Shown: in pieces, positions 8,044 to 15,698 of the stretch
Layout of the letters: the number at the start of each line of letters is the position of its first letter
Numbering within the stretch: the stretch's first letter is position 1
DNA from: an uncultured Clostridia bacterium
GTDB lineage: Bacteria; Bacillota; Clostridia; Christensenellales; Borkfalkiaceae
Direction: 5' to 3'
Assembly: GCA_947625555.1 (NCBI GenBank)
Contig: CANQOT010000015.1
Coordinates: 1 to 44,723, forward strand
DNA length: 44,723 nucleotides
Position numbers and translations under genes: made by a program
The notes under the pieces: model-generated
Told to the model about the DNA's origin: nothing
Database searches by the model: none
What the model saw: the letters and a program-made list of their open reading frames with translations, nothing else

Positions 8044-8754
8044 TTATCGATTTTCCGTAAACGAAGTCAACCTATAAAGTTCTTCAAACGAAGGAACAAA
8101 CAAACTACAAACTTCATCTACAATTTGAAAATCGCAATTTTCGTATTTAAGAATATAAAAAGTGAAAAAACTACCGTCGTCTTTACTAAGAACAGTTATA
8201 TAAGTATCTTTACCGACGTCATCTCTCAAACTGAAGAAATTCCTTAATCTTGCAACAACAGTGGTTACTTCTGATCTTGTGCCACCTAGGATCACAAGCG
8301 GAAGAAAAATTAACAGATTTTTTTCTGTTTTCATTATCTTGATTGCGCTATATAAATCACTTTTTTTATCATTAACTGCATCGGCGATTTTTTTATCATC
8401 AATTGAAGATAGCTTATAATAAAATAGTACAAATAATCCATTCGCTTGGGCTTGAGTGATAGCAACCTCTCTCCTGTCTTGCAACCCTATAAACCCGTCC
8501 CCTAAATGTGAATAATCAACCTTCGGCAACGATTTTAGCTTATTATTTACAAAACTTGGACAAACAAGTAGTTTGAAGTCTAATTCATAGTTGCTGGTTC
8601 CGACATCGGCTTCCCCATGCGCCTGTTGGGTAATTGGCACAAATCTTTCTCTATTTGTTAACTTCATGAAGTAAGGGGAAAAATTTATTAGTTCAGTAAG
8701 GTAACTTTCATAATCAATTCGTCGACCATTTATTGACCATTTGCATATCATCAT
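8044..8754 (-). CDS. protein of unknown function, AT-rich, next to an XRE regulator
   Basis: I do not recognise this protein of about 236 residues. It appears soluble and mixed alpha/beta, with no signal peptide and a hydrophobic strand LLIFLPLVILGG near residue 150. The start is uncertain. A TTG at 8766 opens the frame, but ATGs at 8754 and 8751 are more likely; none has a good ribosome site. It lies about 40 bases downstream of the XRE gene on the same strand and may be co-transcribed. Low GC suggests recent acquisition. Confidence 0.55.
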   Translation of the reverse strand: MMICKWSINGRRIDYESYLTELINFSPYFMKLTNRERFVPITQQAHGEADVGTSNYELDFKLLVCPSFVNNKLKSLPKVDYSHLGDGFIGLQDRREVAITQAQANGLFVLFYYKLSSIDDKKIADAVNDKKSDLYSAIKIMKTEKNLLIFLPLVILGGTRSEVTTVVARLRNFFSLRDDVGKDTYITVLSKDDGSFFTFYILKYENCDFQIVDEVCSLFVPSFEELYRLTSFTENR

Positions 8755-8794
8755 AGTGGGTAGCAAAAAGTTTTTAATTAAACATAAGAAATGA

Positions 8795-9040
8795 TTAAAT
8801 ATTCAAGTTTTCTTCTGAAAAGAGCGCACTATCCAAAAATTCACTTACCGTCATATCAAAGCCGCGGGCAATCAATATAGTGGTAGAAAGTAAATTATCT
8901 TTAACGGTCTCATGAATGATATTTTTAAGCGTGGAATGATTTACCCCACTGTTCATCGCAAGACGATAACGTGTCATGTTCTTTTGCTTTAATAACTCCT
9001 GTATTCGCAAAGATAATGCGTGGTTTACGTTGGTAATCAT
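8795..9040 (-). CDS. XRE-family (Cro/CI-like) transcriptional regulator
   Basis: The 81-residue protein is a single helix-turn-helix domain: LRIQELLKQKNMTRYRLAMN, then SGVNHSTLKNII as turn and recognition helix, then ARGFDMTVSEFLDS. The start is set at the ATG at 9040 because the GGGGGGTG ribosome-like site lies 5-8 bases upstream. It faces away from the gene at 9166 across a region with two matching operator-like sites, so it probably represses itself and that gene. Confidence 0.85.
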   Translation of the reverse strand: MITNVNHALSLRIQELLKQKNMTRYRLAMNSGVNHSTLKNIIHETVKDNLLSTTILIARGFDMTVSEFLDSALFSEENLNI

Positions 9041-9055
9041 AGTCACACCCCCCAA

Positions 9056-9133
9056 TATGGTTATGTATGACTATAAATTACTGAATTTTTTCTTTTTTAT
9101 ATGGTTGCGTGCAACTATAATTTGTGCTATAAT
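9056..9133 (+). promoter_or_regulatory. divergent control region with two operator-like repeats and a promoter
   Basis: Two copies of TATGGTTRYGTRYRACTATA lie at 9056-9075 and 9100-9119, 44 bp apart. Each is an imperfect palindrome. The right copy covers TTGCGT (9105-9110), which lies 17 bases before a perfect TATAAT (9128-9133) for the gene at 9166. The left copy sits just ahead of the regulator's start codon. This is the expected layout for autoregulation by the XRE protein. Confidence 0.7.
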
Positions 9134-9165
9134 ACTATCAAAACTACTATCATTTAGGAGTAAAA

Positions 9166-9501
9166 ATGAAAGAACATCAATTTGATTCTAATGTGGAAAG
9201 TATTTATATCTCTCTATCCGATGAGGAAAAAGAGAAATATAAAAAACAACAAGACAAGTTCAATAAATCCTTCCTTGTTATAGGCATACTTCTTACCACA
9301 TTGTTTGTCGCGCTTGCCGGTGTGATTATTTATATTATTGGCAAAGATTTTGTGTATTCAATATTTGTAGGATTGATTTTATTGTTAGGCATTTGTGGAA
9401 TAGCAGTATGGATAATAAAACCATGCGTGATTGGGTTAAAATCAAACGATGAAACAAATATAAAAACGCGTATTGAAAGGTTGGAAAAACAAAAAGAATG
9501 A
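9166..9501 (+). CDS. small two-TM membrane protein
   Basis: The 111-residue protein has a charged N-terminal helix (about 1-36), two membrane segments (about 37-60 and 65-90) and a short charged tail. No family is recognised. The ATG has an AGGAG site, and the promoter at 9105-9133 is overlapped by a putative operator, so the XRE regulator may control it. Small two-TM proteins next to XRE genes are sometimes immunity or toxin-like factors, but nothing here proves that. Confidence 0.7.
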   Translation: MKEHQFDSNVESIYISLSDEEKEKYKKQQDKFNKSFLVIGILLTTLFVALAGVIIYIIGKDFVYSIFVGLILLLGICGIAVWIIKPCVIGLKSNDETNIKTRIERLEKQKE

Positions 9502-9574
9502 GCCATTTTTGTTTGTTCATAGTTTTCCTCCATAATGATTTTTTTCGTCATGTGCAATGACACTCCCTATTGTA
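9497..9574 (-). pseudogene. orphan 5' end of a lipoprotein gene (leader, ribosome site, first 8 codons)
   Basis: On the minus strand, from the -10 (9569-9574) to codon 8, this closely matches the 5' end of the lipoprotein gene at 44666. Shared parts are the cacatgacgaaaaaaat leader, the TATGGAGGAAA ribosome site and a start reading MNKQKWLI (MNKKSWLI at 44666). After codon 8 the match stops and the sequence is the antisense of the end of the gene at 9166. A lipoprotein gene appears to have been replaced from codon 9 onward by the AT-rich XRE locus. Confidence 0.7.
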
Positions 9575-9654
9575 CCCCCCCCCCCCCCCCCCCCCCCTGT
9601 CAAGAGTTTTTTTGAAAATTTTTTGGATTTTTCTAAAAAATTTTTTGGGTGGGT
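9569..9654 (-). promoter_or_regulatory. poly-G spacer promoter module, complete copy
   Basis: On the minus strand, A/T tracts (9604-9654) precede TTGACA (9598-9603). Then come exactly 23 G residues (9575-9597) and TACAAT (9569-9574). The spacer is a pure homopolymer and longer than the usual 17. It drives the orphan lipoprotein leader at 9497-9574. Confidence 0.65.
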
Positions 9655-9689
9655 CGGCGGGGGGCTTTTAGAAGGAAAAATTATGGAAA

Positions 9690-9719
9690 AAGCCTTCCCC
9701 CATGGATGGGGGAAGGCTT
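9690..9719 (-). terminator. hairpin upstream of the poly-G promoter
   Basis: A perfect 14-bp stem (9690-9703 with 9706-9719) runs into TTTT on the minus strand. It is related in sequence to the hairpin at 148-181 and is followed by the same A/T tract and poly-G promoter. Confidence 0.7.
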
Positions 9720-9720
9720 G

Positions 9721-9792
9721 CGGACTTCGTACTTCGGGATCCTTCGGTCGCTTCGCTTCCTCAGGATGACGCGGTTACCCTGCGCGGGGCGG
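9721..9792. repeat. dispersed intergenic repeat, copy 2
   Basis: This stretch includes a 27-base block, aggatgacgcggttaccc and onward, at 9763-9789. The block recurs exactly at 13469-13495. The preceding ggatccttcggtcgcttcgc segment is of the imperfect-palindrome type common in Clostridia intergenic repeats. Confidence 0.7.
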
Positions 9793-9816
9793 AATGAGGG
9801 CAAGGGAACAATATGA

Positions 9817-9842
9817 AAGCGGCGCCCATTTGGGCGCCGCTT
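9817..9842 (-). terminator. terminator hairpin of ppdK
   Basis: A 12-bp GC-rich stem (9817-9828 with 9831-9842) lies 20 bases past the ppdK stop and is followed on the minus strand by TTTCAT. Confidence 0.7.
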
Positions 9843-9862
9843 CTTACTTCTTTTAAGCAGTT

Positions 9863-12505
9863 TTACTTTCTCGGGTTCTTGATGTTCGCCTGTGCTGCGG
9901 CAAGGCGAGCGATCGGGACGCGGTAAGGCGAGCAGGAAACATAGGTGAGGCCGATCTTATGGCAGAACTCGATGGACGAAGGATCGCCGCCGTGTTCGCC
10001 GCAGATGCCCGTGTGAAGCTTCTTGTTGCCCTTCTTGCCCTTCTTCACGGCCATCTCCATGAGCTGGCCGACGCCCGTCGTATCGAGCCTTGCGAACGGG
10101 TCGCTCTCGTAGATCTTATTCGCATAGTATGCGGGAAGGAACTTGCCCGCATCGTCGCGCGAGAACCCGAACGTCATCTGGGTGAGGTCGTTGGTGCCGA
10201 AGCAGAAGAAGTCCGCTTCCTTCGCGATCGCATCGGCGGTGAGCGCCGCACGCGGGATCTCGATCATGGTACCCACTTCGTACTTGATCTTCTTGTGCTT
10301 GGACTTGATGACCTCTTCCGCCGTCTTTACGACGATATCCTTGACGAACTTGTATTCCTTGACTTCGCCGGTGAGCGGGATCATGATCTCGGGCACGACC
10401 TTCCAATCCTTATGACGCTTTGCAACGGCGATGGCGGCCTTCATGACGGCCCTCGTCTGCATGACGGCGATCTCGGGATAGGTGATGCAGAGGCGGCAAC
10501 CGCGGTGACCCATCATGGGGTTGAACTCGTGGAGGTCGGAGATGATCTGCTTGATCTCTTGGACGGTCTTCTTCTGCGCCTTGGCGAGCGCTTCGATATC
10601 GGCCTCTTCGGTGGGAACGAACTCGTGGAGGGGCGGATCGAGGAAGCGGATGGTGACGGGCTGGCCGCCGAGCGCCTCGAAGAGACCTTCGAAGTCCTCC
10701 TGCTGCATGGGCTCGATCTTGGCGAGCGCCTTCTCGCGCTCTTCCTTGGTGTCCGCGCAGATCATTTCGCGGAAGGCCCCGATCCTCTTGGGCTCGAAGA
10801 ACATGTGCTCGGTGCGGCAAAGGCCGATGCCCTGCGCGCCGAACGCCGCCGCCTGCCGTGCATCCTTGGGGGTATCCGCGTTGGTGCGCACGCCCAAGGC
10901 CTTGTATTTATCGGCGAGCTCCATGACGCGCCCGAAGTAGCCCGAGTTGGGGTCGGCGGGAACGGTGGGAATGAGGCAATCGTAGATGTTGCCCGTGGAG
11001 CCGTCGAGGGAGATGCCGTCGCCCTCGTGATAGGTCTTGCCTTTGAGGGTGAAGCACTTGTTCTCTTCGTCCATCTTGATGTCGCCGCAGCCCGAGACGC
11101 AGCAAGTGCCCATGCCGCGGGCAACGACTGCCGCATGCGAAGTCTGCCCGCCGCGGACGGTGAGGATGCCCTGCGCAAACTTCATGCCTTCGATATCTTC
11201 GGGGGAAGTTTCCAAACGGACGAGGACGACTTTCTTGCCCGCCTTGCCCTCTTTGACCGCGTCCTCCGCCGTAAAGACGATGGAGCCCGCCGCCGCGCCG
11301 GGAGAAGCCGCGATGCCCTTGCCGACGATGTTCTTTTCCGCTTCCTTCAAAGCCTTTTGATCGAACTGCGGGTGCAGGAGCATGTCGAGGGACTTCGCGT
11401 CGATCTGCATGAGGGCTTCCTCTTCGGTGATCATGCCCTCGTCGATAAGGTCGCAGGCGATCTTGATGGCCGCCGCCGCCGTGCGCTTGCCGTTACGGGT
11501 TTGAAGCATATAGAGCTTCTCGTTCTCGACGGTGAACTCCATATCCTGCATATCGCGGTAGTGCTCTTCGAGGATCTTGCAGACGTTTTGGAACTGCTTG
11601 TAGACGTCGGGGAAAACTTCTGCCATCTGGGAGATGGGCATCGGCGTGCGGACGCCCGCGACGACGTCCTCGCCCTGTGCGTTGGTGAGGAACTCGCCCA
11701 TGAGGCCCTTCTCGCCCGTGGCGGGATTGCGGGTGAACGCAACGCCCGTGCCGCAGTTATCGCCCATGTTGCCGAAGGCCATCATCTGCACGTTGACGGC
11801 GGTACCCCAGCTGTAAGGGATATCGTGGTCCATGCGGTAGATGTTCGCGCGGGGATTATCCCACGAACGGAACACGGCCTTGATGGCTTCGAAGAGCTGT
11901 TCCTTGGGGTCGCTGGGGAAGTCCTTCCCGAGCTGGCTCTTGTATTCCGCCTTGAATTGGTTCGCAAGCTCTTTGAGGTCGTCGGCATTGAGCTCGACAT
12001 CCTGCTTGACGCCCTTCTTCTCCTTCATCGCGTCGATGAGCTTTTCGAAATACTTCTTGCCCACCTCCATGACGACGTCGGAGAACATTTGGATGAAGCG
12101 GCGGTAGCAGTCCCACGCCCAACGGGGATTGTTCGACTTCTTCGCGATGACCTCGACGACCTCTTCGTTGAGGCCGAGGTTGAGGATGGTATCCATCATG
12201 CCGGGCATGGAAGCGCGTGCGCCCGAACGGACGGAGACGAGAAGGGGATTTTCCTTGTCGCCGAACTTCTTGCCGGTGATATGTTCCATCTTGTCGATGT
12301 ATTCCATGATCTCGGCCTGGATCTCGGGATTGATCTGCCTGCCGTCCTCATAGTACTGCGTGCAAGCCTCCGTCGTGATGGTGAAGCCCTGCGGGACGGG
12401 GAGACCGATGTTGGTCATCTCCGCGAGGTTTGCACCCTTGCCGCCGAGGAGTTCGCGCATGTGTGCGTTGCCCTCGGTGAACAGATAGCAATACTTTTTT
12501 GCCAT
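9863..12505 (-). CDS. ppdK: pyruvate, phosphate dikinase
   Basis: The 880-residue protein matches PPDK along its full length. It interconverts pyruvate, ATP and phosphate with phosphoenolpyruvate, AMP and pyrophosphate in the cytoplasm. The N-terminal nucleotide-binding part contains GGKGANLAEMTNIGLPVPQG and SVRSGARASMPGMMDTILNLG. The central phospho-His domain has GGQTSHAAVVARGMG (His457). The C-terminal TIM-barrel has LRFLDPPLHEF-type and TGICGEHGGDP motifs with the catalytic Cys. The ATG at 12505 has an AGGAGG site and a strong promoter, and hairpins bound the gene, so it is monocistronic. No regulatory kinase gene adjoins it. Confidence 0.97.
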   Translation of the reverse strand: MAKKYCYLFTEGNAHMRELLGGKGANLAEMTNIGLPVPQGFTITTEACTQYYEDGRQINPEIQAEIMEYIDKMEHITGKKFGDKENPLLVSVRSGARASMPGMMDTILNLGLNEEVVEVIAKKSNNPRWAWDCYRRFIQMFSDVVMEVGKKYFEKLIDAMKEKKGVKQDVELNADDLKELANQFKAEYKSQLGKDFPSDPKEQLFEAIKAVFRSWDNPRANIYRMDHDIPYSWGTAVNVQMMAFGNMGDNCGTGVAFTRNPATGEKGLMGEFLTNAQGEDVVAGVRTPMPISQMAEVFPDVYKQFQNVCKILEEHYRDMQDMEFTVENEKLYMLQTRNGKRTAAAAIKIACDLIDEGMITEEEALMQIDAKSLDMLLHPQFDQKALKEAEKNIVGKGIAASPGAAAGSIVFTAEDAVKEGKAGKKVVLVRLETSPEDIEGMKFAQGILTVRGGQTSHAAVVARGMGTCCVSGCGDIKMDEENKCFTLKGKTYHEGDGISLDGSTGNIYDCLIPTVPADPNSGYFGRVMELADKYKALGVRTNADTPKDARQAAAFGAQGIGLCRTEHMFFEPKRIGAFREMICADTKEEREKALAKIEPMQQEDFEGLFEALGGQPVTIRFLDPPLHEFVPTEEADIEALAKAQKKTVQEIKQIISDLHEFNPMMGHRGCRLCITYPEIAVMQTRAVMKAAIAVAKRHKDWKVVPEIMIPLTGEVKEYKFVKDIVVKTAEEVIKSKHKKIKYEVGTMIEIPRAALTADAIAKEADFFCFGTNDLTQMTFGFSRDDAGKFLPAYYANKIYESDPFARLDTTGVGQLMEMAVKKGKKGNKKLHTGICGEHGGDPSSIEFCHKIGLTYVSCSPYRVPIARLAAAQANIKNPRK

Positions 12506-12550
12506 GTGTTTGGTTCCTCCTGAAAAGAAAATACTTTATTACCAAAAGAA

Positions 12551-12579
12551 ATTATACACGATTGGAAGCGAAATGACAA
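12551..12579 (-). promoter_or_regulatory. promoter of ppdK
   Basis: TTGTCA (12574-12579) and TATAAT (12551-12556) are 17 bases apart on the minus strand, about 45 bases ahead of the ppdK ATG. Confidence 0.85.
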
Positions 12580-12642
12580 GCCTTTCAAGGCTGTTTTTTG
12601 AGATTTTTCTGCCCGTTTTTGCTTTGGGAGAGATTTTTTCGC

Positions 12643-12669
12643 AAAAAAACAGCCCGCCGAAGCGGACTG
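12643..12669 (-). terminator. strong terminator of the lipoprotein gene at 12704
   Basis: The stem CAGTCCGC/GCGGGCTG (one G-T pair) with a four-base loop is followed on the minus strand by seven T residues. It separates this gene from ppdK. Confidence 0.88.
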
Positions 12670-12703
12670 CCTGCCGGCAAAGATAAATCGATCCTTCCTT
12701 GCG

Positions 12704-13195
12704 TTATGCCGCAACGAAGTTGAACGTGTACGTAAGATAAGTCATGACGGGATTTCCGGTAACGTTTTCCTTGATGATGATTGCAAAGCCGTCCTCCGTA
12801 TTTTGTCCGTAGTACTCGATCTCGATTTCACCCATAGAGCCCACGCTCGCCATAGCGGAAGTCAGTCCCTCACCGAGAGTTTTGGCAAAGTCGCCTCCGA
12901 GCACATATTTATCCCCGTCCATTGTGTAGGTCATGGTGCCTTCCTGCTTCGGCTGGACGAGTGTCCAGACGATCTCGCCTTCCTTGACTTCAAGGACGCT
13001 GCCCGCATACGTGGTATTGTACGTCGACTCCAGCGTTGTATAGACCGAGGCCACCGATTCCGGCGCATCGGTCGTCACCTTTGTTTCCTTGAAGGTGTAT
13101 TTGGTACCCGTGCCCGAACCGCCGCAAGCGACGAGCGCAATGCACATGACTGCTGCCGCCACAACGGCGGCAAAGTATTTGATCGCTCTTTTCAT
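12704..13195 (-). CDS. small lipoprotein of unknown function
   Basis: The start is set at the ATG at 13195 (AGGAGA upstream). The 163-residue protein has the signal MKRAIKYFAAVVAAAVMCIA and lipobox LVAC, then a short Gly/Ser linker. About 130 beta-rich residues follow (for example GTMTYTMDGDKYVLGGDF), reminiscent of small lipocalin-like or DUF-type lipoproteins; no family is certain. It is transcribed from the poly-G-spacer promoter at 13268-13303 with a leader of about 65 bases. A strong terminator follows. Confidence 0.8.
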   Translation of the reverse strand: MKRAIKYFAAVVAAAVMCIALVACGGSGTGTKYTFKETKVTTDAPESVASVYTTLESTYNTTYAGSVLEVKEGEIVWTLVQPKQEGTMTYTMDGDKYVLGGDFAKTLGEGLTSAMASVGSMGEIEIEYYGQNTEDGFAIIIKENVTGNPVMTYLTYTFNFVAA

Positions 13196-13267
13196 ATATC
13201 TTTCTCCTCTCATTGGATTTCGCCCGCTCTGCGGCGCCGGCCTTGCCGCTTTACGGGTGCTGTTTCT

Positions 13268-13345
13268 ATTATACCTCCCCCCTCCCCCCCCCGCGCTTGT
13301 CAATATGATTTGACACATTTGCGGAAAAAAATTTTACAAAAAATT
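13268..13345 (-). promoter_or_regulatory. poly-G spacer promoter of the lipoprotein gene at 12704
   Basis: On the minus strand A/T tracts precede TTGACA (13298-13303). A 24-base spacer made mostly of G runs of 9 and 6 follows, then TATAAT (13268-13273). The spacer exceeds the optimal 17. The layout matches the module at 9569-9654 although the G runs are interrupted. Confidence 0.65.
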
Positions 13346-13365
13346 TTCCCCCGTAAACGGGGGAA
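13346..13365 (-). terminator. hairpin after the LRR/MBL lipoprotein gene
   Basis: The stem ttcccccgt/acgggggaa (13346-13354 with 13357-13365) is followed on the minus strand by AATTTTTTG. It lies between the gene ending at 13501 and the poly-G promoter, as in the other copies of this module. Confidence 0.65.
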
Positions 13366-13496
13366 GCCTTGCGGACTGCGTATAAGGGGATTCTCTCGCC
13401 CCTTTCAGGGGTTACTTCGTCGCTACGCTCCTCGTGCCGCGCTTCGTAGACAATAATGCGCGCGGGGCAGGATGACGCGGTTACCCTGCGCGGGGG
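13366..13496. repeat. dispersed intergenic repeat, copy 3
   Basis: It combines blocks found separately elsewhere: gcggact next to a cccccg hairpin (as at 9713-9726), cgtgccgcgctt...tgcgcgcggggc (as at 6599-6639) and aggatgacgcggttaccc (as at 9763-9789). This mosaic shows the family is modular. Confidence 0.75.
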
Positions 13497-13500
13497 CGGG

Positions 13501-15504
13501 TCAGGAGACGCCGGAGGCGGGCCAGGTGCGGTTCGAACGGAACCACGCGGTCTCTTTCAGAATGGTATCGCTCACGCTCCCGTGGACGGTGACCCCCTCG
13601 GCGTTCGAGGTCACCGTGATGTTGCCGTTCATCGAAGTATAGCCGCTGCCCGTGGACATGGTAGTCACGTAAATGTTCTTGGTGTACTTCGCCACGCGGT
13701 CGATCATGGCCTGCGTGGGGAAGGTGTTCTCCTTATTGGTCGTGTATTCCGTCGAGCCGGCGCAACAGCAGACGCACACGTTTTCGGGCGTGATCTTGGA
13801 AAGCAACACGTCGTTGGAAGAGGTCTTGCTCCCATGGTGGCCCGCCTTGAAGAGCTTCACGTGCGGAAGGTCTGGATTATACTGCACGAGGTACTTTTCC
13901 CCGCTCTCCTCCAAATCGCCCGTAAAGAGGAAGTGATTCTCGCCCTGCGAGAGGAGCATGCAGACGGAATAGTCGTTCTCGTCGCTCGTGCTGTGGTCAT
14001 AATAGTAGTTATAAAGGATATTCATCGTGACGCCCCTGCCGAGCTCATAGCTGCGCTTGGCGCCATCTGCATTGTTCCAACACTGCAAGGCGGTGTAGTG
14101 CACCGCGCCCGCGGTGGTCGAAACTTCCTTATCCCGCGCCGCCTCGTAGTCCTTGGAGATCTGCGAAGTGGAATTTTTACGCGCGTAGTCGATGATGGTC
14201 TTGCACTGGAAGTTGGCGAAGATGCCGTCCGTGCTACCATTCCCTACGAAGGCGGCGATATGGTCTTGGTGGGCGTGCGTCGCGATGACGTATTCCAAAA
14301 TTCCGTCCGTACAATATTGCTTGATATAGGGAACGAGGGTCGCCGCACTCTCTTTGCGTGAACCCGCGTCGATGAGCACCTCGGTATCTCCCGTCTTGAT
14401 GAGGACGCAGTCGCCCGCATAGCCGTTGCCGAGTTCGGGGAAGTAAATGTTGAGGTCGGCGACCGCAGCGGGTTTTTGATATCTCTCAACGGCGCCCGTT
14501 TCGCCGTAATGCCACCAACGCTCGCTCTCCGCCCATTGTTCCCCGTCGGGAGCTTCCTGCGAGAACAACCAGCAGGGCGTCGCGGCGAGCACGGGATTGG
14601 TCGCGGCGTCGATGCCGAGCGCCTTCCATTGCGCCGCCGCCCCCGAAAAGTAAACGTTTTCCAAAGGACAGCCCTCGAAGAGGTTTTCGCCCACCCCCTC
14701 AATGCCCGCGGGCAACACGATCTCGGTGAGCGAGGAGCAGTTCCCGAAAACCCCATTCCCCATCGTCCGAAGGGCGCTTCCCTCGGCAAAGGTGACCTGT
14801 TCCAACAGCGTGCAATCGAAGAAGGCTTCGTCCCTGATCGCGGTAATGCTTGCGGGAAGGGAGACGCTCGTGATAAAGCTGCGGGGTTGGCCCTCGTACA
14901 CATCGGAAAACGCGCCGCAGCCGATTTCCTTGACGGGCAGGCCGCGATAGCTTTCGGGCACGACGATCTCCGCCTCCCATGCCGTCCCGAGCCCCGCCAC
15001 GACGGCATAGTCGCCCGCTTCGTCCTTCTTCATGCGATAGAGGAGCCCCTGCGTGCCTTCCGTCACTTCGCCCGCGCCTTCGCCGCGGAGCCATTCGAGG
15101 AAGTCCTCTTCGCTGCCCTCGTGCCCGGCTTCCAGCCAAAGCTCGTAGGCGCTCTTGCCGTCCTCCCCCTGCGGGCCTTGGGGCCCCTGCGGACCCGTTT
15201 CGCCCGCAATCGGGCCGAGCGTTTGCTTCGTCCCGTCGGAATATGTCACGACGAGATTGCCCGCCTGATCGAGCTCCAAAGCGGTGATGCCGCGGCCGTC
15301 TTTGCCGTCGTCGCCCTTGAACATTGCGATGAGCTCGTCGAGGGTGCCCCGAAAGCCGAGTTCCTGCGCCTCCGCATAGACACGGTCTATCGTCCAAAGG
15401 TCGTCCCCCTGCGAGCCTCCCACCACACCGCACGCCGCGATCCCGCACGCGAGCGAGAGCGCGGATATCCCTGCGAGCACGGCCAAAACGATCTTCTTTT
15501 TCAC
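13501..15504 (-). CDS. lipoprotein fusing collagen-like, LRR and ComEC-type metallo-beta-lactamase-fold domains
   Basis: The 667-residue protein has a lipoprotein signal (lipobox IAAC, Cys25). A WTIDRVYAEAQELGFRGT module (37-54) follows, then a short collagen-like run (GPQGPQGPQGEDG). After a second module of the same type (SAYELWLEAGHEGSEEDF), BspA-type LRR_5 repeats span about 175-295. The C-terminal part (about 350-630) is a metallo-beta-lactamase fold like the extracellular domain of ComEC, with HAHQDH (410-415), a later FTGDLEESGE and KAGHHGSKTSS. It is probably a surface-anchored nuclease or phosphodiesterase. It starts with GTG after a GGGGGA site, from the promoter at 15539-15567. The LRR-to-MBL fusion on a lipid anchor is unusual. 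Confidence 0.85.
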   Translation of the reverse strand: MKKKIVLAVLAGISALSLACGIAACGVVGGSQGDDLWTIDRVYAEAQELGFRGTLDELIAMFKGDDGKDGRGITALELDQAGNLVVTYSDGTKQTLGPIAGETGPQGPQGPQGEDGKSAYELWLEAGHEGSEEDFLEWLRGEGAGEVTEGTQGLLYRMKKDEAGDYAVVAGLGTAWEAEIVVPESYRGLPVKEIGCGAFSDVYEGQPRSFITSVSLPASITAIRDEAFFDCTLLEQVTFAEGSALRTMGNGVFGNCSSLTEIVLPAGIEGVGENLFEGCPLENVYFSGAAAQWKALGIDAATNPVLAATPCWLFSQEAPDGEQWAESERWWHYGETGAVERYQKPAAVADLNIYFPELGNGYAGDCVLIKTGDTEVLIDAGSRKESAATLVPYIKQYCTDGILEYVIATHAHQDHIAAFVGNGSTDGIFANFQCKTIIDYARKNSTSQISKDYEAARDKEVSTTAGAVHYTALQCWNNADGAKRSYELGRGVTMNILYNYYYDHSTSDENDYSVCMLLSQGENHFLFTGDLEESGEKYLVQYNPDLPHVKLFKAGHHGSKTSSNDVLLSKITPENVCVCCCAGSTEYTTNKENTFPTQAMIDRVAKYTKNIYVTTMSTGSGYTSMNGNITVTSNAEGVTVHGSVSDTILKETAWFRSNRTWPASGVS

Positions 15505-15538
15505 AAAAATTCCCCCGAATGGTTTGAATTGTGCTTTC

Positions 15539-15567
15539 AGTATATCATATCACGGCGTCAAAGGCAA
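15539..15567 (-). promoter_or_regulatory. promoter of the LRR/MBL lipoprotein gene
   Basis: TTGCCT (15562-15567) lies 17 bases before TATACT (15539-15544) on the minus strand, about 35 bases ahead of the GTG start. Confidence 0.7.
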
Positions 15568-15593
15568 CCGCGCGGGGAAAATTTCCCACCGCA

Positions 15594-15628
15594 AAAGAGC
15601 CGCCCGCGCACAGTGCGCGGGCGGCTCT
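15594..15628 (-). terminator. terminator of the M23-like lipoprotein gene
   Basis: The GC-rich stem 15598-15610 with 15616-15628 has a five-base loop and is followed on the minus strand by TTTT. It lies about 70 bases past the stop at 15699. Confidence 0.85.
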
Positions 15629-15698
15629 CCCCCAAAAATGGGTCGCACGGCCCCCTGCCGCTACACCTATCGCACGGCGCAGAGCGGGCCTCCCAAAC

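Noticed and set aside
9335-9520. Reading the MNKQKW start as a real 61-residue gene
   Set aside because: After eight lipoprotein-like codons it is only the antisense of the 9166 gene; treated as a pseudogene fragment.
9959-12523. An 854-codon plus-strand open frame opposite ppdK
   Set aside because: The strand opposite a strongly conserved enzyme gene with codon bias often stays open; the product has no family features and no start signals.
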